Notes: generated by a model from the letters alone, not told the origin. A DNA stretch of 64,000 bases from an uncultured Alphaproteobacteria bacterium (GCA_950054485.1 CATLPD010000001.1:372001-436000), one strand, 5' to 3'. Shown: positions 52,380-61,755, counted from the first letter of the stretch. A program made the numbers and translations.

Positions 52380-52380
52380 T

Positions 52381-52800
52381 TTATATATCTTTTCTACATA
52401 CGATTTTGTCGGTCCCAATATCAACCGGGCCGTTTTCCAGATCGATTGATATCACATCCAGATCTCTTATGGCAACAAATTCGTATTCGATCGGTAACGG
52501 GCTGATAACCTGCAGCGCCATGCCTTCGGGCTTTTGAAAAATCATTGTATATTCATGCTCGTCAAAATTCTGATTATCAAGACGCATCGAATATCCGTAG
52601 CCCGGTGTCGGCATATCCAGAACGCCGTTTAGGAAAAAACGCGCCTTTTCATCGGAAAAAGTCGCCGCGCGGCGCATTGTAAAACCGTCAATGTTACAGC
52701 TGTATCCCGTCGCCGCGCTTTGTAGAATATCTTCCATTTCTATTTCCTGTGCAGCCGCCGGAACAGAAAATACAATGAACAGGAACAATAAAAAGCGCAT
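52381..52800 (-). CDS. Exported orphan protein, second of a paralogous pair
   Basis: A 139-residue protein with a signal peptide (MRFLLFLFIVFSVPAAAQ-E). Its body matches the upstream gene at several points: MPTPGYGYSMRL against MPTPGYSYVIEE, and FQKPEGMALQVISPLPIEYEF against FQKPSGMALQVITPMEINYSF. Two Cys (YSCNIDGFTM and KIVCRKDI) also recur as YSC and AEC. The predicted location is periplasmic with one disulfide. It lies 5 bases after its paralog and 1 base before PBP1a, which hints at a cell-envelope role. Confidence 0.7.
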   Translation of the reverse strand: MRFLLFLFIVFSVPAAAQEIEMEDILQSAATGYSCNIDGFTMRRAATFSDEKARFFLNGVLDMPTPGYGYSMRLDNQNFDEHEYTMIFQKPEGMALQVISPLPIEYEFVAIRDLDVISIDLENGPVDIGTDKIVCRKDI

Positions 52801-52805
52801 ATTTT

Positions 52806-53240
52806 TTAATCCCGCATACATTCAGCCAACAGGCTTTCTTCAGCAGGGCTATCATGGCGCATGAAAACAGCGCGTTGCAAAACGGGCGATCCGGGGAAAC
52901 TATAATTGATTTCCATCGGTGTGATCACCTGCAATGCCATGCCGGATGGTTTTTGAAAATAGACCGAGAAATTTTGCTGATCGAATTTTTCTGACGGGCG
53001 TTCTTCAATCACATAAGAATAACCGGGGGTCGGCATATCGATCGTGCCGTTCAATTCGTAATAAGCACCCGTATCCAGAACATCCTTTTGATCAAGTGTA
53101 AAAGACGAAGGCGTACAGCTGTACGTGCCGGCTGTAACATAGGGGATTGGCTGATTATCAGGTGTTGCGACGGTCTCTGAATCAGGGGCGGGCGTACAGG
53201 CAGCCAGCGCGACAAAGGCCAAAGGTATGAATTTTTTCAT
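52806..53240 (-). CDS. Exported orphan lipoprotein, first of a paralogous pair
   Basis: A 144-residue protein with a lipoprotein signal (MKKFIPLAFVALAAC) and lipobox ALAAC. Mature-part landmarks are YSCTPSSFTLDQKD, GTIDMPTPGYSYVIEE, YFQKPSGMALQVITP and a C-terminal LLAECMRD. It shares the same layout with the next gene. The pair differs in anchoring: this one should be lipidated and the other free. It begins 12 bases after the thiolase stop. Confidence 0.72.
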   Translation of the reverse strand: MKKFIPLAFVALAACTPAPDSETVATPDNQPIPYVTAGTYSCTPSSFTLDQKDVLDTGAYYELNGTIDMPTPGYSYVIEERPSEKFDQQNFSVYFQKPSGMALQVITPMEINYSFPGSPVLQRAVFMRHDSPAEESLLAECMRD

Positions 53241-53252
53241 GAATAAATCCTG

Positions 53253-54440
53253 TTATGAACGTTCAATAGCAACGGCAACAGCTTCACCGCCGCCAATACA
53301 CAAAGAGGCCAGCCCGCGTTTAAGTTCCTTTTGCTGCAGCGCATTCAGCAATGTCACCAGAATACGCGCACCGCTGGCGCCGATCGGATGACCCAGCGCA
53401 CAGGCACCGCCGTAAACATTGACTTTATCATGGGGCAAATTCAGGGATTTCATCGCCGCCAGTGTGACGACGGCAAAAGCCTCGTTAATTTCAAACAGAT
53501 CGACCTCTTCTGCTTTCCAGCCCGCCTTTTCCAGTGCCTTTTCCATCGCACCGATTGGCGCCAATGTGAATTCTGCCGGCGCCTGTGCATGTGTTGAAAT
53601 AGTTTTGATTTCAGCCAGAATATTAAGGCCGCGTTTTTCAGCCTCGCTTTTGCGCATCAGCACAAGGGCCGCGGCACCATCGGAAATACCGCTGGATGTG
53701 GCCGCCGTAACGGTCCCTTCGGGTGTAAAGGCCGGGCGCAATTCAGGGATTTTTTCCGGACGCGCCTTGCGGGGCAGCTCGTCGTTATTGATGGTAACAT
53801 CGCCCTTGCGCGTTTTGATCGTGATCGGGGTAATTTCCCCTTCGAATGCGCCGCTTTCCTGCGCTTTTTGCGCGCGGGACAGCGATTCCAACGCAAAATT
53901 ATCCATTTCCTCGCGTGTGATTTTTTGCGATTCGGCCGTTGCATCGGCAAAAACACCCATTGATTTACCTGCATCATAGGCATCTTCCAAACCGTCGTGG
54001 AACATATGGTCAATCACTTTGCCATGGCCCATGCGCATACCGCCGCGCGCCTTATCCAACAGGTATGGTGCATTCGTCATGCTTTCCATACCGCCGGCGA
54101 TAATAATATCAGCCGATTCAGCCTTGATCTGGTCATGGGCGTACATCACAGCCTTCATACCCGATCCGCACATTTTATTGATTGTAGTCGCACCGGTTTT
54201 CTGGGGTAATCCCGCATGAATTGCGGCCTGGCGCGCAGGCGCCTGACCTTGGCCCGCCGGTAAAACACAGCCCATAATCACTTCATCGATATCATCGCCT
54301 TTTATATTGATATGTGACAAAGCAGCCCGGATGGCTTCGGTTCCCAATTGGTGGCCTTTCAGGTCAGATAATTCCCCCTGAAAAGCGCCCATCGGTGTGC
54401 GGGCCATAGAAACAATAACGACTGGATCGTGGTTTGACAT
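53253..54440 (-). CDS. Acetyl-CoA acetyltransferase (thiolase)
   Basis: A 395-residue thiolase that condenses or cleaves acetoacetyl-CoA. The active Cys is in TINKMCGSGMKAV, and ISDGAAALVLM, FEINEAFAVVTLA (His-region NEAF), GGACALGHPIGASGARI and the terminal CIGGGEAVA with its catalytic Cys are all present. AAGGAGAATCAC precedes ATG 54440, which is preferred to an upstream in-frame start. It is first in a minus-strand group ending with PBP1a. Whether it serves PHB synthesis, ketone or fatty acid metabolism cannot be told. Confidence 0.93.
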   Translation of the reverse strand: MSNHDPVVIVSMARTPMGAFQGELSDLKGHQLGTEAIRAALSHINIKGDDIDEVIMGCVLPAGQGQAPARQAAIHAGLPQKTGATTINKMCGSGMKAVMYAHDQIKAESADIIIAGGMESMTNAPYLLDKARGGMRMGHGKVIDHMFHDGLEDAYDAGKSMGVFADATAESQKITREEMDNFALESLSRAQKAQESGAFEGEITPITIKTRKGDVTINNDELPRKARPEKIPELRPAFTPEGTVTAATSSGISDGAAALVLMRKSEAEKRGLNILAEIKTISTHAQAPAEFTLAPIGAMEKALEKAGWKAEEVDLFEINEAFAVVTLAAMKSLNLPHDKVNVYGGACALGHPIGASGARILVTLLNALQQKELKRGLASLCIGGGEAVAVAIERS

Positions 54441-54499
54441 GTGATTCTCCTTAATCTTCTTTAGAACTATATAGCATCTAAGCACAGCTTTTTCTACTG

Positions 54500-54566
54500 C
54501 CTAGGAATGAACGACGATGTGTATAAAAATACACAAGGAGTGATATGACGAAGTCAGTAAGAAAAG
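54500..54566. repeat. Dispersed structured element, copy C
   Basis: Lies between the porin terminator and the thiolase promoter region. It reads CTAGGA, then a hairpin TGTGTAT-AAA-ATACACA flanked by ACGACGA and AGGAGTGA, then TGACGAAGTCA, itself a short palindrome. It shares these landmarks and order with copy B at 43852-43917 and more loosely with copy A. Confidence 0.5.
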
Positions 54567-54569
54567 GAG

Positions 54570-54604
54570 AAAAGAAAAAGAGAGGCTCCCGAAGGAACCT
54601 CTCT
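54570..54604 (-). terminator. Strong terminator after the porin gene
   Basis: On the minus strand GAGAGGTTCC-TTCG-GGAGCCTCTC makes a 10-bp stem with a stable TTCG loop, followed by TTTTTCTTT. It ends the abundant porin transcript. Confidence 0.92.
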
Positions 54605-54648
54605 CGATCTTTAGACTTCTAAGGTCTTAAAGCATCTCGCTTTTAAGA

Positions 54649-55767
54649 TTAGAAGTTGATTTCTGTACCCAGAGTAACCTGTGTGAAATCGTTTTCAGCA
54701 GCACCTGTGTCGATGTCACCAAAGGCAACAGCACCACGGAATGTCATGCCAGGACCGTAAGTGTATGTACCACCAACTGTCCAACGATCAGCGTCAGTTT
54801 CTGTACCTGGACCTGTTTCGTATTCACGATCCAAATATGTTACGCCAGCTGTCCATGGACCGTTGTTCCAGCCAAGACCGGCAACCCATGTATCTGTATC
54901 GCCATCATCGTCGATACCGTTGTTTGTTTCTGTGTAAGCAGCACCGAATTCAAATGCTGTCCACTGGAAGTTCAAACCAACGTTCCACTGATCGAAATCG
55001 TCAGAACCGACAGCGCCGGCACCTGAAGCAACTTCGTTCTCAGCGTCAGCTGTACCATAGCCACCGCCTACAGAGAAACCAACTTCATCCCAAGCACCGT
55101 CGAAACGAAGACCGGCTTCAAGAAGGTTATCAAACTGGTTAGCGTTAGCGTTACCAGCCATACCGCCGATACCGTTACCAACTACGTTTGGATCATCAGA
55201 TACTTCTGGAGCGTAAGAAACACCAGCCTGGAAACCACCGAATTTTGGTGTCAGGTATGTGATCTTTGTCGCAGCTTCACCCAGACCGTTATAGTCTTGT
55301 GCGTAATCAAGAACAGCGTCCTGACCAGCAGCTACTAGGCCTGTACCGAAACCTTGGAAGTATGTGCGCAGACCATCGATGTTAGAATCAGCTGAAGGAG
55401 CAGCTACCTGCAATAGGTATGCAGCGCCATCTTCTTGACCCCAGTTTACACGGCCCCATGTGCCTTCCATATAGGCATAGATTTCATCTTGTTGAAGCTG
55501 GCCAGCAGCGTTTGCGTCATCAGCCAATTCCATTTCTGAGTGAACACCAACTGTCAGACCGTTGTCCAATGTTGTTTCACCTGTGAAGTGAATCTCAGCA
55601 TCGTGACGCAGATCGAAATCGCGTACAGCAGCTGTATCATCATCAACCCACATGCCGTAACCACGGTAGAAACCACCAAGGTCCAGCTCAAGTGCATCAG
55701 CCATAGCAGGTGTAGCAACTGTGGCCATACCAGCGATTACTGTAGTAGCAAGTAGAAGTTTTTTCAT
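54649..55767 (-). CDS. Outer-membrane porin
   Basis: A 372-residue general porin. The signal peptide MKKLLLATTVIAGMATVATPAMA-D is followed by a beta-barrel sequence with alternating polar and nonpolar residues, starting LELDLGGFYRGYGMWVDDD. FTGETTLDNGLTVGVHSEMEL and VNWGQEDGAAYLLQVAAPS (L3-like segment) resemble gram-negative porins. It ends in Phe (VTLGTEINF), as needed for BAM recognition. Codon use is markedly biased (GTA, GCA, CTG), as in highly expressed genes. GGAGG lies 7 bases before the ATG and a strong terminator follows. Substrate selectivity is unknown. Confidence 0.92.
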   Translation of the reverse strand: MKKLLLATTVIAGMATVATPAMADALELDLGGFYRGYGMWVDDDTAAVRDFDLRHDAEIHFTGETTLDNGLTVGVHSEMELADDANAAGQLQQDEIYAYMEGTWGRVNWGQEDGAAYLLQVAAPSADSNIDGLRTYFQGFGTGLVAAGQDAVLDYAQDYNGLGEAATKITYLTPKFGGFQAGVSYAPEVSDDPNVVGNGIGGMAGNANANQFDNLLEAGLRFDGAWDEVGFSVGGGYGTADAENEVASGAGAVGSDDFDQWNVGLNFQWTAFEFGAAYTETNNGIDDDGDTDTWVAGLGWNNGPWTAGVTYLDREYETGPGTETDADRWTVGGTYTYGPGMTFRGAVAFGDIDTGAAENDFTQVTLGTEINF

Positions 55768-56073
55768 TCGTTTCCTCCAAATGATTTTGAACTATTCAAC
55801 CTAGAATAATTCGTTTTCTAGTTAATGTACTAAAAGACGGGGTTACCCCCACCATTCGTTACAGTCTTATTTTTATAGGAAATGCATACAGGGTCAAATC
55901 GAATTGTGAGAAAAATGTCACATTTATATTTTTGTGTGTTATTTTTGCAACACTGTATTTTGCGCCATTTTTAATGAAAAACCATCGGATAATAGGCTTT
56001 ATTCTATAGTTTTGTCTTTTATTATATTATATAGTGTTGGCAATAATAAAAATGACCCAAGGATATATATGCC
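55768..56073. other. Divergent intergenic region between porin and DUF3576 gene
   Basis: 306 bases with no gene. It is AT-rich and should hold the promoters of both genes. Near 55838-55851, GGGG-TTA-CCCC can form a small hairpin in the porin leader. No clear TTGACA/TATAAT pair was fixed for either gene. Confidence 0.5.
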
Positions 56074-56619
56074 ATGAAAAAGCTGTCTTTTATCTATTCA
56101 TTATGTGCTGTTCTCGCACTGGGCGCCTGCGATGGTGTCAAGCCCGAAGCAAGCTATCCGACCCGACCCGATGCCGGTGGCAATGGTGATATTGTCTATA
56201 GTGATGAAAAACGCGATACGATTTTCGGCGAAGGTGAAACATTGGGCTCCACCCTGTTCGGCCGTGACGATGAAGAAGAAAAAGGCGGATCCGGTATTGG
56301 CGTAAACAGCTTTTTATGGCGCGCGGCGCTGGATACGATTTCTTTTATGCCGGTCCAAAGCGCCGATCCCTTCGGCGGCGTCATCCTGACAGACTGGTAT
56401 GAAAACCCCGATGCACCGGGCGAGCGTTTTAAAATGAATGTTCTGATTCTCGATAAACAATTGCGGGCCGACGGTATCCGTGTTGCTGTCTTTAAACAAA
56501 AAGCTGCCGGTGGCGGATGGCGCGATGCCGCAGTGCCCGAAGACATGGCCTTCAATATCGAGAACGCGATTCTAAAGCGTGCACGCGAGTTGAAAGTCCA
56601 GCAGGCAGCTGCACAGTAA
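56074..56619 (+). CDS. DUF3576 family lipoprotein
   Basis: A 181-residue lipoprotein with signal MKKLSFIYSLCAVLALGAC (lipobox ALGAC). SGIGVNSFLWRAALDTISFMPVQSADPFGGVILTDWYENPDAPGERF is the hallmark of DUF3576, an alphaproteobacterial envelope protein usually encoded just before leuS and lptE. That order is kept here except that four minus-strand genes lie between it and leuS. The function is unknown; an outer-membrane assembly link is suggested by the lptE context. Confidence 0.88.
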   Translation: MKKLSFIYSLCAVLALGACDGVKPEASYPTRPDAGGNGDIVYSDEKRDTIFGEGETLGSTLFGRDDEEEKGGSGIGVNSFLWRAALDTISFMPVQSADPFGGVILTDWYENPDAPGERFKMNVLILDKQLRADGIRVAVFKQKAAGGGWRDAAVPEDMAFNIENAILKRARELKVQQAAAQ

Positions 56620-56638
56620 TCATTCTATATAATTATTT

Positions 56639-57262
56639 TCAAGGTGTGGACGTAGGTCTTTGATCGCGCGGCAGCATATACGTGCAAATATTGTCCGGCC
56701 CCAGATCAATACACCATTGCGGTAATTTGCCACTCATTAATGTTTCAATATCCTGTGCGCGCTGTTCTTCCCGACGGATCAGGCTATAGGTAAAGCTATT
56801 AAATTCTCTGGCCTCGCGCTGCAATCTGTTCAACCCGTCCAGATCGTTTCTTTGAACGCAATTCCGGAAATAATTTTGCAAATCCAGTTCAATAGATTCT
56901 GGCTCGTACGTACGTTCTTCCAACTTAGTAAAAAAGAACTTGCGGTCAAATTTGGCAGATTCAAATGAAATGCTGACCGCTTGATTAAAATCGATTTGTA
57001 TGCGTGGGGTTACACCCTTACATATATATATGTGTTGACGTCCGTCATTTGCGGCGCGATCAGCGAAAACCACCATCGCGCGGTTATGTTTATATAAACT
57101 GTATTCAGACTGATCAATTGTCTGGCCGCCCAGTTCTGCATATTTTGGGCCATCCCTGTCAATCGGGTCATACGGGTAGCCTAATGTGCTATCTTGTGCT
57201 GCGGCTGGCAGACTGACTGCGGCGGCAAAGGACAGGGCCAGATTTCGGATCGCTTTTCTCAT
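56639..57262 (-). CDS. Exported two-cysteine orphan, array member P1
   Basis: A 207-residue protein, last in a four-gene tandem array. A signal peptide (LALSFAAAVSLPAAAQ-D) is followed by family landmarks: YAELGGQTIDQSEYSL, HIYICKGV, IQIDFNQAVSISF, FRNCVQRNDLDGLNRL and EFNSFTYSLIRREEQRAQD. The Y-x-C and N-C cysteines recur in all members. P1 also has an extra C-terminal Cys pair (QWCIDLG and DNICTYM). It is periplasmic by prediction, with unknown function. It lies 22 bases after P2. Confidence 0.7.
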   Translation of the reverse strand: MRKAIRNLALSFAAAVSLPAAAQDSTLGYPYDPIDRDGPKYAELGGQTIDQSEYSLYKHNRAMVVFADRAANDGRQHIYICKGVTPRIQIDFNQAVSISFESAKFDRKFFFTKLEERTYEPESIELDLQNYFRNCVQRNDLDGLNRLQREAREFNSFTYSLIRREEQRAQDIETLMSGKLPQWCIDLGPDNICTYMLPRDQRPTSTP

Positions 57263-57284
57263 TTTATATCTTCAAATCATAATT

Positions 57285-57758
57285 TTAACGTGGTGCCCGC
57301 AACATCATATGATCGCGACGCATGATATTAACCGTATCATGGTTGAAACCGGCCGTTTTTTGAACCAGAGCGCCCAAAGCCTCGGGGCTGTTCATATTGG
57401 CGCAGCCTTCACGCGTATCCTGTGCGGCCATATTAAAAGTTTCCAGCGTGTAAAAAACCGAATAATTATAACGGTTTTCCGCCATCGGGCCGTAATGGGC
57501 AATTTGATATTGATACCCGTTATAGGCACACAAGTATAATTGTTGCGCATTAGTGTCATCATGCTGGTTGATCAAATCCTGAACCGCCGTTGCATGCTGA
57601 AAAATATGATTGTTATGCATATCAATCGCGGCTTCAAACCAGTTGATATTCGCCTCGATTGACGGGGGGCTGTATACCACAACCTGATCATGCGCCATCG
57701 CAGGTATTGCCGTCGTATAAAAAAGGGCCGAAATGGAAAGCGCTGTTTTCTTCATCAT
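57285..57758 (-). CDS. Exported two-cysteine orphan, array member P2 (divergent)
   Basis: The most divergent member at 157 residues. It starts at ATGATG with AGGGGAAC before it; the signal is ALSISALFYTTAIPAMA-H. It keeps QQLYLCAYNG and REGCANMNSPEALGAL followed by AGFNHDTVNIMRR, matching the cysteine and N-terminal helix landmarks of P1, P3 and P4, but the IDFNQAV segment is replaced by YQIAHYGPMA. An upstream start at 57848 is rejected because it reads through the neighbouring gene end without a signal peptide. Confidence 0.66.
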   Translation of the reverse strand: MMKKTALSISALFYTTAIPAMAHDQVVVYSPPSIEANINWFEAAIDMHNNHIFQHATAVQDLINQHDDTNAQQLYLCAYNGYQYQIAHYGPMAENRYNYSVFYTLETFNMAAQDTREGCANMNSPEALGALVQKTAGFNHDTVNIMRRDHMMLRAPR

Positions 57759-57777
57759 GTTCCCCTGATTTCGCAAC

Positions 57778-58356
57778 TTACATTCCAGGCGCAGGCGGCT
57801 GGTCAGCTTTAGGGGCCTCATTCGCCGTAACAGTAGGCACCGGAACAATCAGGTCACGTGCCAAGGCTTCAAAGAATCGAATCTGGCCGAAAGTATTGGC
57901 GTTATATTCATTAACCTGGCCCAACAAGTTTTGAACAGCCGGTACGTTGCTAGTACGGGCGCACAAGTTGAATGTATTCGAAATACTGCGGAATTCTTCC
58001 TCTGTTGTCACCATCTGGGGATTCAATCTTAACAAAGTGAAAGCTTCACCGAATGTGACATTGTCCATAGATGATTGAACCGCCTGATTAAAATCGATTT
58101 CAAAGGTCGTAAACTCGTCAATACAAACATACGGGCTTTGCGTCGGGTCTTGCAGGTGATTGGCAACCGCCGTATCGGCAACAAGCGCGTTTACATTTCT
58201 AACGTATGATTCAGCCCCGTCAATATTACCGTTCAGCTCGGTGTATTCGACATCCGATGCAGATGTGGCAGCTTGATCCTGCGCCATGGCAGGAACAGAC
58301 GATAAACCGATGGCCGCGGCCGCCGATAGTGCGAATGTTTTAAGTGTCTTTTTCAT
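57778..58356 (-). CDS. Exported two-cysteine orphan, array member P3
   Basis: A 192-residue protein with signal peptide (LSAAAAIGLSSVPAMAQ-D). Family landmarks: YTELNGNIDGAESYV, SPYVCIDEF, FEIDFNQAVQSSM, FNLCARTSNVPAVQNLLGQ and EYNANTFGQIRFFEAL. It ends in a Pro/Ala-rich tail (EAPKADQPPAPGM). It is closest to P4 by eye. The spacing to neighbours (19 and 32 bases) supports one transcript for the array. Confidence 0.72.
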   Translation of the reverse strand: MKKTLKTFALSAAAAIGLSSVPAMAQDQAATSASDVEYTELNGNIDGAESYVRNVNALVADTAVANHLQDPTQSPYVCIDEFTTFEIDFNQAVQSSMDNVTFGEAFTLLRLNPQMVTTEEEFRSISNTFNLCARTSNVPAVQNLLGQVNEYNANTFGQIRFFEALARDLIVPVPTVTANEAPKADQPPAPGM

Positions 58357-58388
58357 GAGATGTCCTTTTTTATATATTCAAATGTCAA

Positions 58389-59024
58389 TTACATACGGAG
58401 TTGTGTCGTTATAGACGCATTCGGGTTAAAAGGCGGGGTTGTTTCTGCCGCACTTTCATCAGGCTGCGGGTTTATCGCCGGCAATTCCAGACGCAGGGAA
58501 TGTCCTACCAGCATCTTTTCTGCAAATTCTTCGTAAAAGCGGACTTGTGTGAATAGATTGTTATTATAGTTGTCTGCGATTGTCATTACGCGGCTGATAT
58601 CATCTCTGTCGTCTGTTTTTGCGCACATTGTAACCGTGTTATCAATATCTTCGGGTGCAATTTCCTGTGCGACCAAAGTCATGGCGTAAAACTTTTTGCC
58701 AAAATTCAAATCGCGCACACTTGTATTGATCCCTTGGGCAAAATCAATCATCAACGGGCCCATAGGATTCAGACAAACGTATATATTCTCTCTAAATTGT
58801 GATTGTATAACCGCTTGGGCAACACGGTTTCCGTTTTCCTCGTTCAAACGGGCTTCGGCCTGGTTAATCGTCATTTGACCGAATTCGCGATATTCTGTTT
58901 CCGTATTTGCTGTCAACTGTGATGTTTCAGCCTCGGCTGGCGTGTCCTGTGCAATGGCGATCGCGGGGATTATACCTGTTGCCAGTGCAAAAGACAGCAT
59001 CAGACTGCGAAATGTTTTTTTCAT
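58389..59024 (-). CDS. Exported two-cysteine orphan, array member P4
   Basis: A 211-residue protein, first in the array. Signal peptide LSFALATGIIPAIAIAQ-D. Landmarks: YREFGQMTINQAEARL, NIYVCLNPMGPLMIDFAQGINTSV, VTMCAKTDDRDDISRV and NYNNNLFTQVRFYEEFAEK. A TTGACATA-type promoter lies upstream at 59060-59087. No family name can be given. Confidence 0.72.
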   Translation of the reverse strand: MKKTFRSLMLSFALATGIIPAIAIAQDTPAEAETSQLTANTETEYREFGQMTINQAEARLNEENGNRVAQAVIQSQFRENIYVCLNPMGPLMIDFAQGINTSVRDLNFGKKFYAMTLVAQEIAPEDIDNTVTMCAKTDDRDDISRVMTIADNYNNNLFTQVRFYEEFAEKMLVGHSLRLELPAINPQPDESAAETTPPFNPNASITTQLRM

Positions 59025-59059
59025 GGATCGATTCCCGTAATAATTTGATTTAATGCGTT

Positions 59060-59087
59060 ACCATAAATGTTTTTGCAAATATGTCAA
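59060..59087 (-). promoter_or_regulatory. Promoter of the P4-P3-P2-P1 array
   Basis: On the minus strand: TTGACA, 16-base spacer beginning TATT, and TATGGT, about 36 bases before the P4 ATG. Confidence 0.6.
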
Positions 59088-59169
59088 GCGCAGGGGCGTG
59101 TATTTTATATTTCAAATCCTGATCATCTTGCGCTACATATAAATAAAGATAACCTTCAGGAAACATGAA

Positions 59170-61725
59170 ATGTCGGAACGCTATAATATCAAGGAAACAG
59201 AACAAAAATGGCAAAAGCTCTGGTCGGATGAAAAATCATTCGAAGTCAGCGAGGACCCTTCGAAACAAAAATACTATGTTCTGGCGATGTTTCCCTATCC
59301 ATCAGGCCGCCTGCACATGGGCCATGTGCGCAATTATTCGCTGTCGGATGTGGTTGCACGCTTCAGACGCGCCGAAGGATATAACGTTTTACACCCCATG
59401 GGCTGGGATGCTTTCGGTCTGCCGGCTGAAAACGCAGCATTGGAACGCGGCGTTCACCCGGGGTCATGGACCTACCAGAATATCGGGTCCATGAAGGATC
59501 AGTTGAATTCCATGGGCCTTGCCATTGACTGGAGCCGCGAAATTGCAACCTGTCATCCCGAATATTACCGTCACGAACAAAAAATGTTCCTTGATTTCCT
59601 AAAAGCTGGCCTCGCCTATCAGAAAGAAAGCATGGTCAACTGGGACCCTGTTGAAAATACCGTTCTGGCAAATGAACAGGTGGTCGACGGCAAAGGCTGG
59701 CGATCCGGCGCAACTGTCGAGCGCCGCGCGATGACCCAGTGGTTTTTGAAAATCACCGATTTTGCCGAAGACCTGTTGCAGGGTCTTGAAACCCTGGACG
59801 GCTGGCCTGAAAAAGTCCGCCTGATGCAGGAAAACTGGATCGGCAAATCATCCGGCCTGCAATTTAAATTCGATGTTGTTGAAAACGATGACGAGATCGA
59901 GGTCTATACCACTCGCCCCGATACGCTGTTCGGTGCGTCGTTTGTTGCCGTTTCTGCCGATCATCCATTCGCCGCAAAAGTGGCCACTGAAAAACCCGAA
60001 GCTATTGAATTTATTAAACAATGCCATGCCGGCGGCACCAGCGAGGCTGATCTGGAAAAAGCCGAAAAACACGGATTTTTCACAGGATACCACGCACAGC
60101 ATCCGTTTCTACCCGATACCAAATTACCGGTTTATATCGCAAATTTTGTCCTAATGGACTATGGGACAGGCGCGATTTTCGCCTGCCCTGCGCATGACCA
60201 GCGCGATCTGGATTTCGCCCGCAAATATGATCTGCCGGTCATCCCCGTTGTCGCGCCGGAAGGCAAGGACGACATCGAAATCGGCAGCGAAGCCTATACA
60301 GACGGCGGAGTCATGATCAATTCCGATTTTATGGATGGTATGGATATCGAAAGCGCCAAACAGGCTGCCATCGAAAAAATTGAAAAGATGAATAAGGGGC
60401 AAGGTACCACAACCTATCGTCTGCGTGACTGGGGCGTATCGCGTCAGCGTTATTGGGGCTGCCCGATCCCGATCATTTATTGTGATGATTGCGGGGTTGT
60501 TCCAGTTCCTGAAGATCAATTGCCTGTTGAACTGCCAACAGATGTTACATTCGACCAGCCGGGTAACCCGCTGGACCGTCATCCGACATGGAAAAACGTC
60601 GATTGCCCGACCTGCGGGTCAAAAGCCACCCGCGAAACCGATACATTCGATACCTTTTTTGAAAGTTCGTGGTATTACGCGCGCTATTGCGATCCACGCA
60701 ATGAAACTGCACCTTTTGATAAAGACAAGGCCGATTACTGGTGCCCGGTCGACCAATATGTCGGCGGGATCGAACATGCGGTTTTACATTTGCTCTATGC
60801 CCGTTTCTTTAACCGTGCGATGAAACACGTCGGTCTGATAACATGCGATGAGCCGTTCAAGGGCCTTTTCACCCAAGGTATGGTCACACATGAAACCTAT
60901 AAGGATGCTGATGGCAACTGGGTTTATCCACATGAATTACAGGAAAAAGACGGCGGATATGTGCATGCCGGAAACGGCCAGCCGATCACTGTGGGCCGTA
61001 TTGAAAAAATGTCAAAATCAAAACGCAATACGATTGATCCGACAGACATCATGTCAACCTACGGCGCGGATGCGGCGCGTTTGTTTATCCTGTCTGATTC
61101 TCCGCCCGAGCGCGATCTGGAATGGACCGAAAGCGGTATTGAAGGCGCATGGAAATATATCAACCGCCTGCACCGCATGATCACACATCCGACAACGACG
61201 CTCTCGGGTGGTGAAATGCCATCCGATCTGAACGATGCGGCACAAAAAATGCGGACGGCCGTTCATAAGGCCATCGATGGCCTGACGGGCGACTTACAGC
61301 AACTGCATTTTAACCGCGCGGTTGCCCGCATTCGCGAATTATCGAACGATATTGCGGCCTATGATGCATCTGGTAATGCCGATGGCGCGGTATTGCGCGA
61401 GGCCTTTGAAAATCTGATCCTGATGTTTGCGCCGATCATGCCGCATCTGGCCGAGGAACTATGGCAGCACCTGGGCCATAAAACAATGGTGATTGATACG
61501 CCATGGCCCAAGGCGGACACGAAACTGCTGGTTGATGACGAGGTCACCATCGCCGTTCAGGTCAACGGCAAGGTGCGCGCCACGATTACCCTGCCGCAGA
61601 ATGCCGACAAACAGCTGACGCAGGAGAAGGCAATGGCCAACGAAAACGTGCAAAAAGCGATTGGCGATAACCCCGTTAAAAAAGTCATCGTTGTACCGAA
61701 CAGAATTGTCAATGTCGTTGTGTAA
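59170..61725 (+). CDS. leuS: Leucyl-tRNA synthetase
   Basis: An 851-residue class I synthetase. The ATP-binding HIGH motif is in [16 protein letters not shown] (about residues 41-56). The CP1 editing domain has [20 protein letters not shown] and the [17 protein letters not shown] segment with the conserved Asp. [24 protein letters not shown] is typical, and KMSKS is in [14 protein letters not shown]. The anticodon-binding and C-terminal domains follow to [11 protein letters not shown]. Both tRNA-Leu genes of this window would be substrates. An orphan cassette, with its own promoter starting 3 bases after the stop, separates leuS from lptE. Confidence 0.97.
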   Translation: MSERYNIKETEQKWQKLWSDEKSFEVSEDPSKQKYYVLAMFPYPSGRLHMGHVRNYSLSDVVARFRRAEGYNVLHPMGWDAFGLPAENAALERGVHPGSWTYQNIGSMKDQLNSMGLAIDWSREIATCHPEYYRHEQKMFLDFLKAGLAYQKESMVNWDPVENTVLANEQVVDGKGWRSGATVERRAMTQWFLKITDFAEDLLQGLETLDGWPEKVRLMQENWIGKSSGLQFKFDVVENDDEIEVYTTRPDTLFGASFVAVSADHPFAAKVATEKPEAIEFIKQCHAGGTSEADLEKAEKHGFFTGYHAQHPFLPDTKLPVYIANFVLMDYGTGAIFACPAHDQRDLDFARKYDLPVIPVVAPEGKDDIEIGSEAYTDGGVMINSDFMDGMDIESAKQAAIEKIEKMNKGQGTTTYRLRDWGVSRQRYWGCPIPIIYCDDCGVVPVPEDQLPVELPTDVTFDQPGNPLDRHPTWKNVDCPTCGSKATRETDTFDTFFESSWYYARYCDPRNETAPFDKDKADYWCPVDQYVGGIEHAVLHLLYARFFNRAMKHVGLITCDEPFKGLFTQGMVTHETYKDADGNWVYPHELQEKDGGYVHAGNGQPITVGRIEKMSKSKRNTIDPTDIMSTYGADAARLFILSDSPPERDLEWTESGIEGAWKYINRLHRMITHPTTTLSGGEMPSDLNDAAQKMRTAVHKAIDGLTGDLQQLHFNRAVARIRELSNDIAAYDASGNADGAVLREAFENLILMFAPIMPHLAEELWQHLGHKTMVIDTPWPKADTKLLVDDEVTIAVQVNGKVRATITLPQNADKQLTQEKAMANENVQKAIGDNPVKKVIVVPNRIVNVVV

Positions 61726-61727
61726 TC

Positions 61728-61755
61728 TTGACATATAACTTTTCACCATTAAGAT
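61728..61755 (+). promoter_or_regulatory. Promoter of the orphan cassette after leuS
   Basis: TTGACA, 16-base spacer beginning TATAAC, and TAAGAT, about 28 bases before the ATG at 61784. It starts 3 bases after the leuS stop. Confidence 0.65.

Noticed and set aside
54741-55142. Plus-strand open frame opposite the porin
   Set aside because: A low-complexity product (Arg/Gln/His-rich) arising from the strong codon bias of the porin on the other strand.
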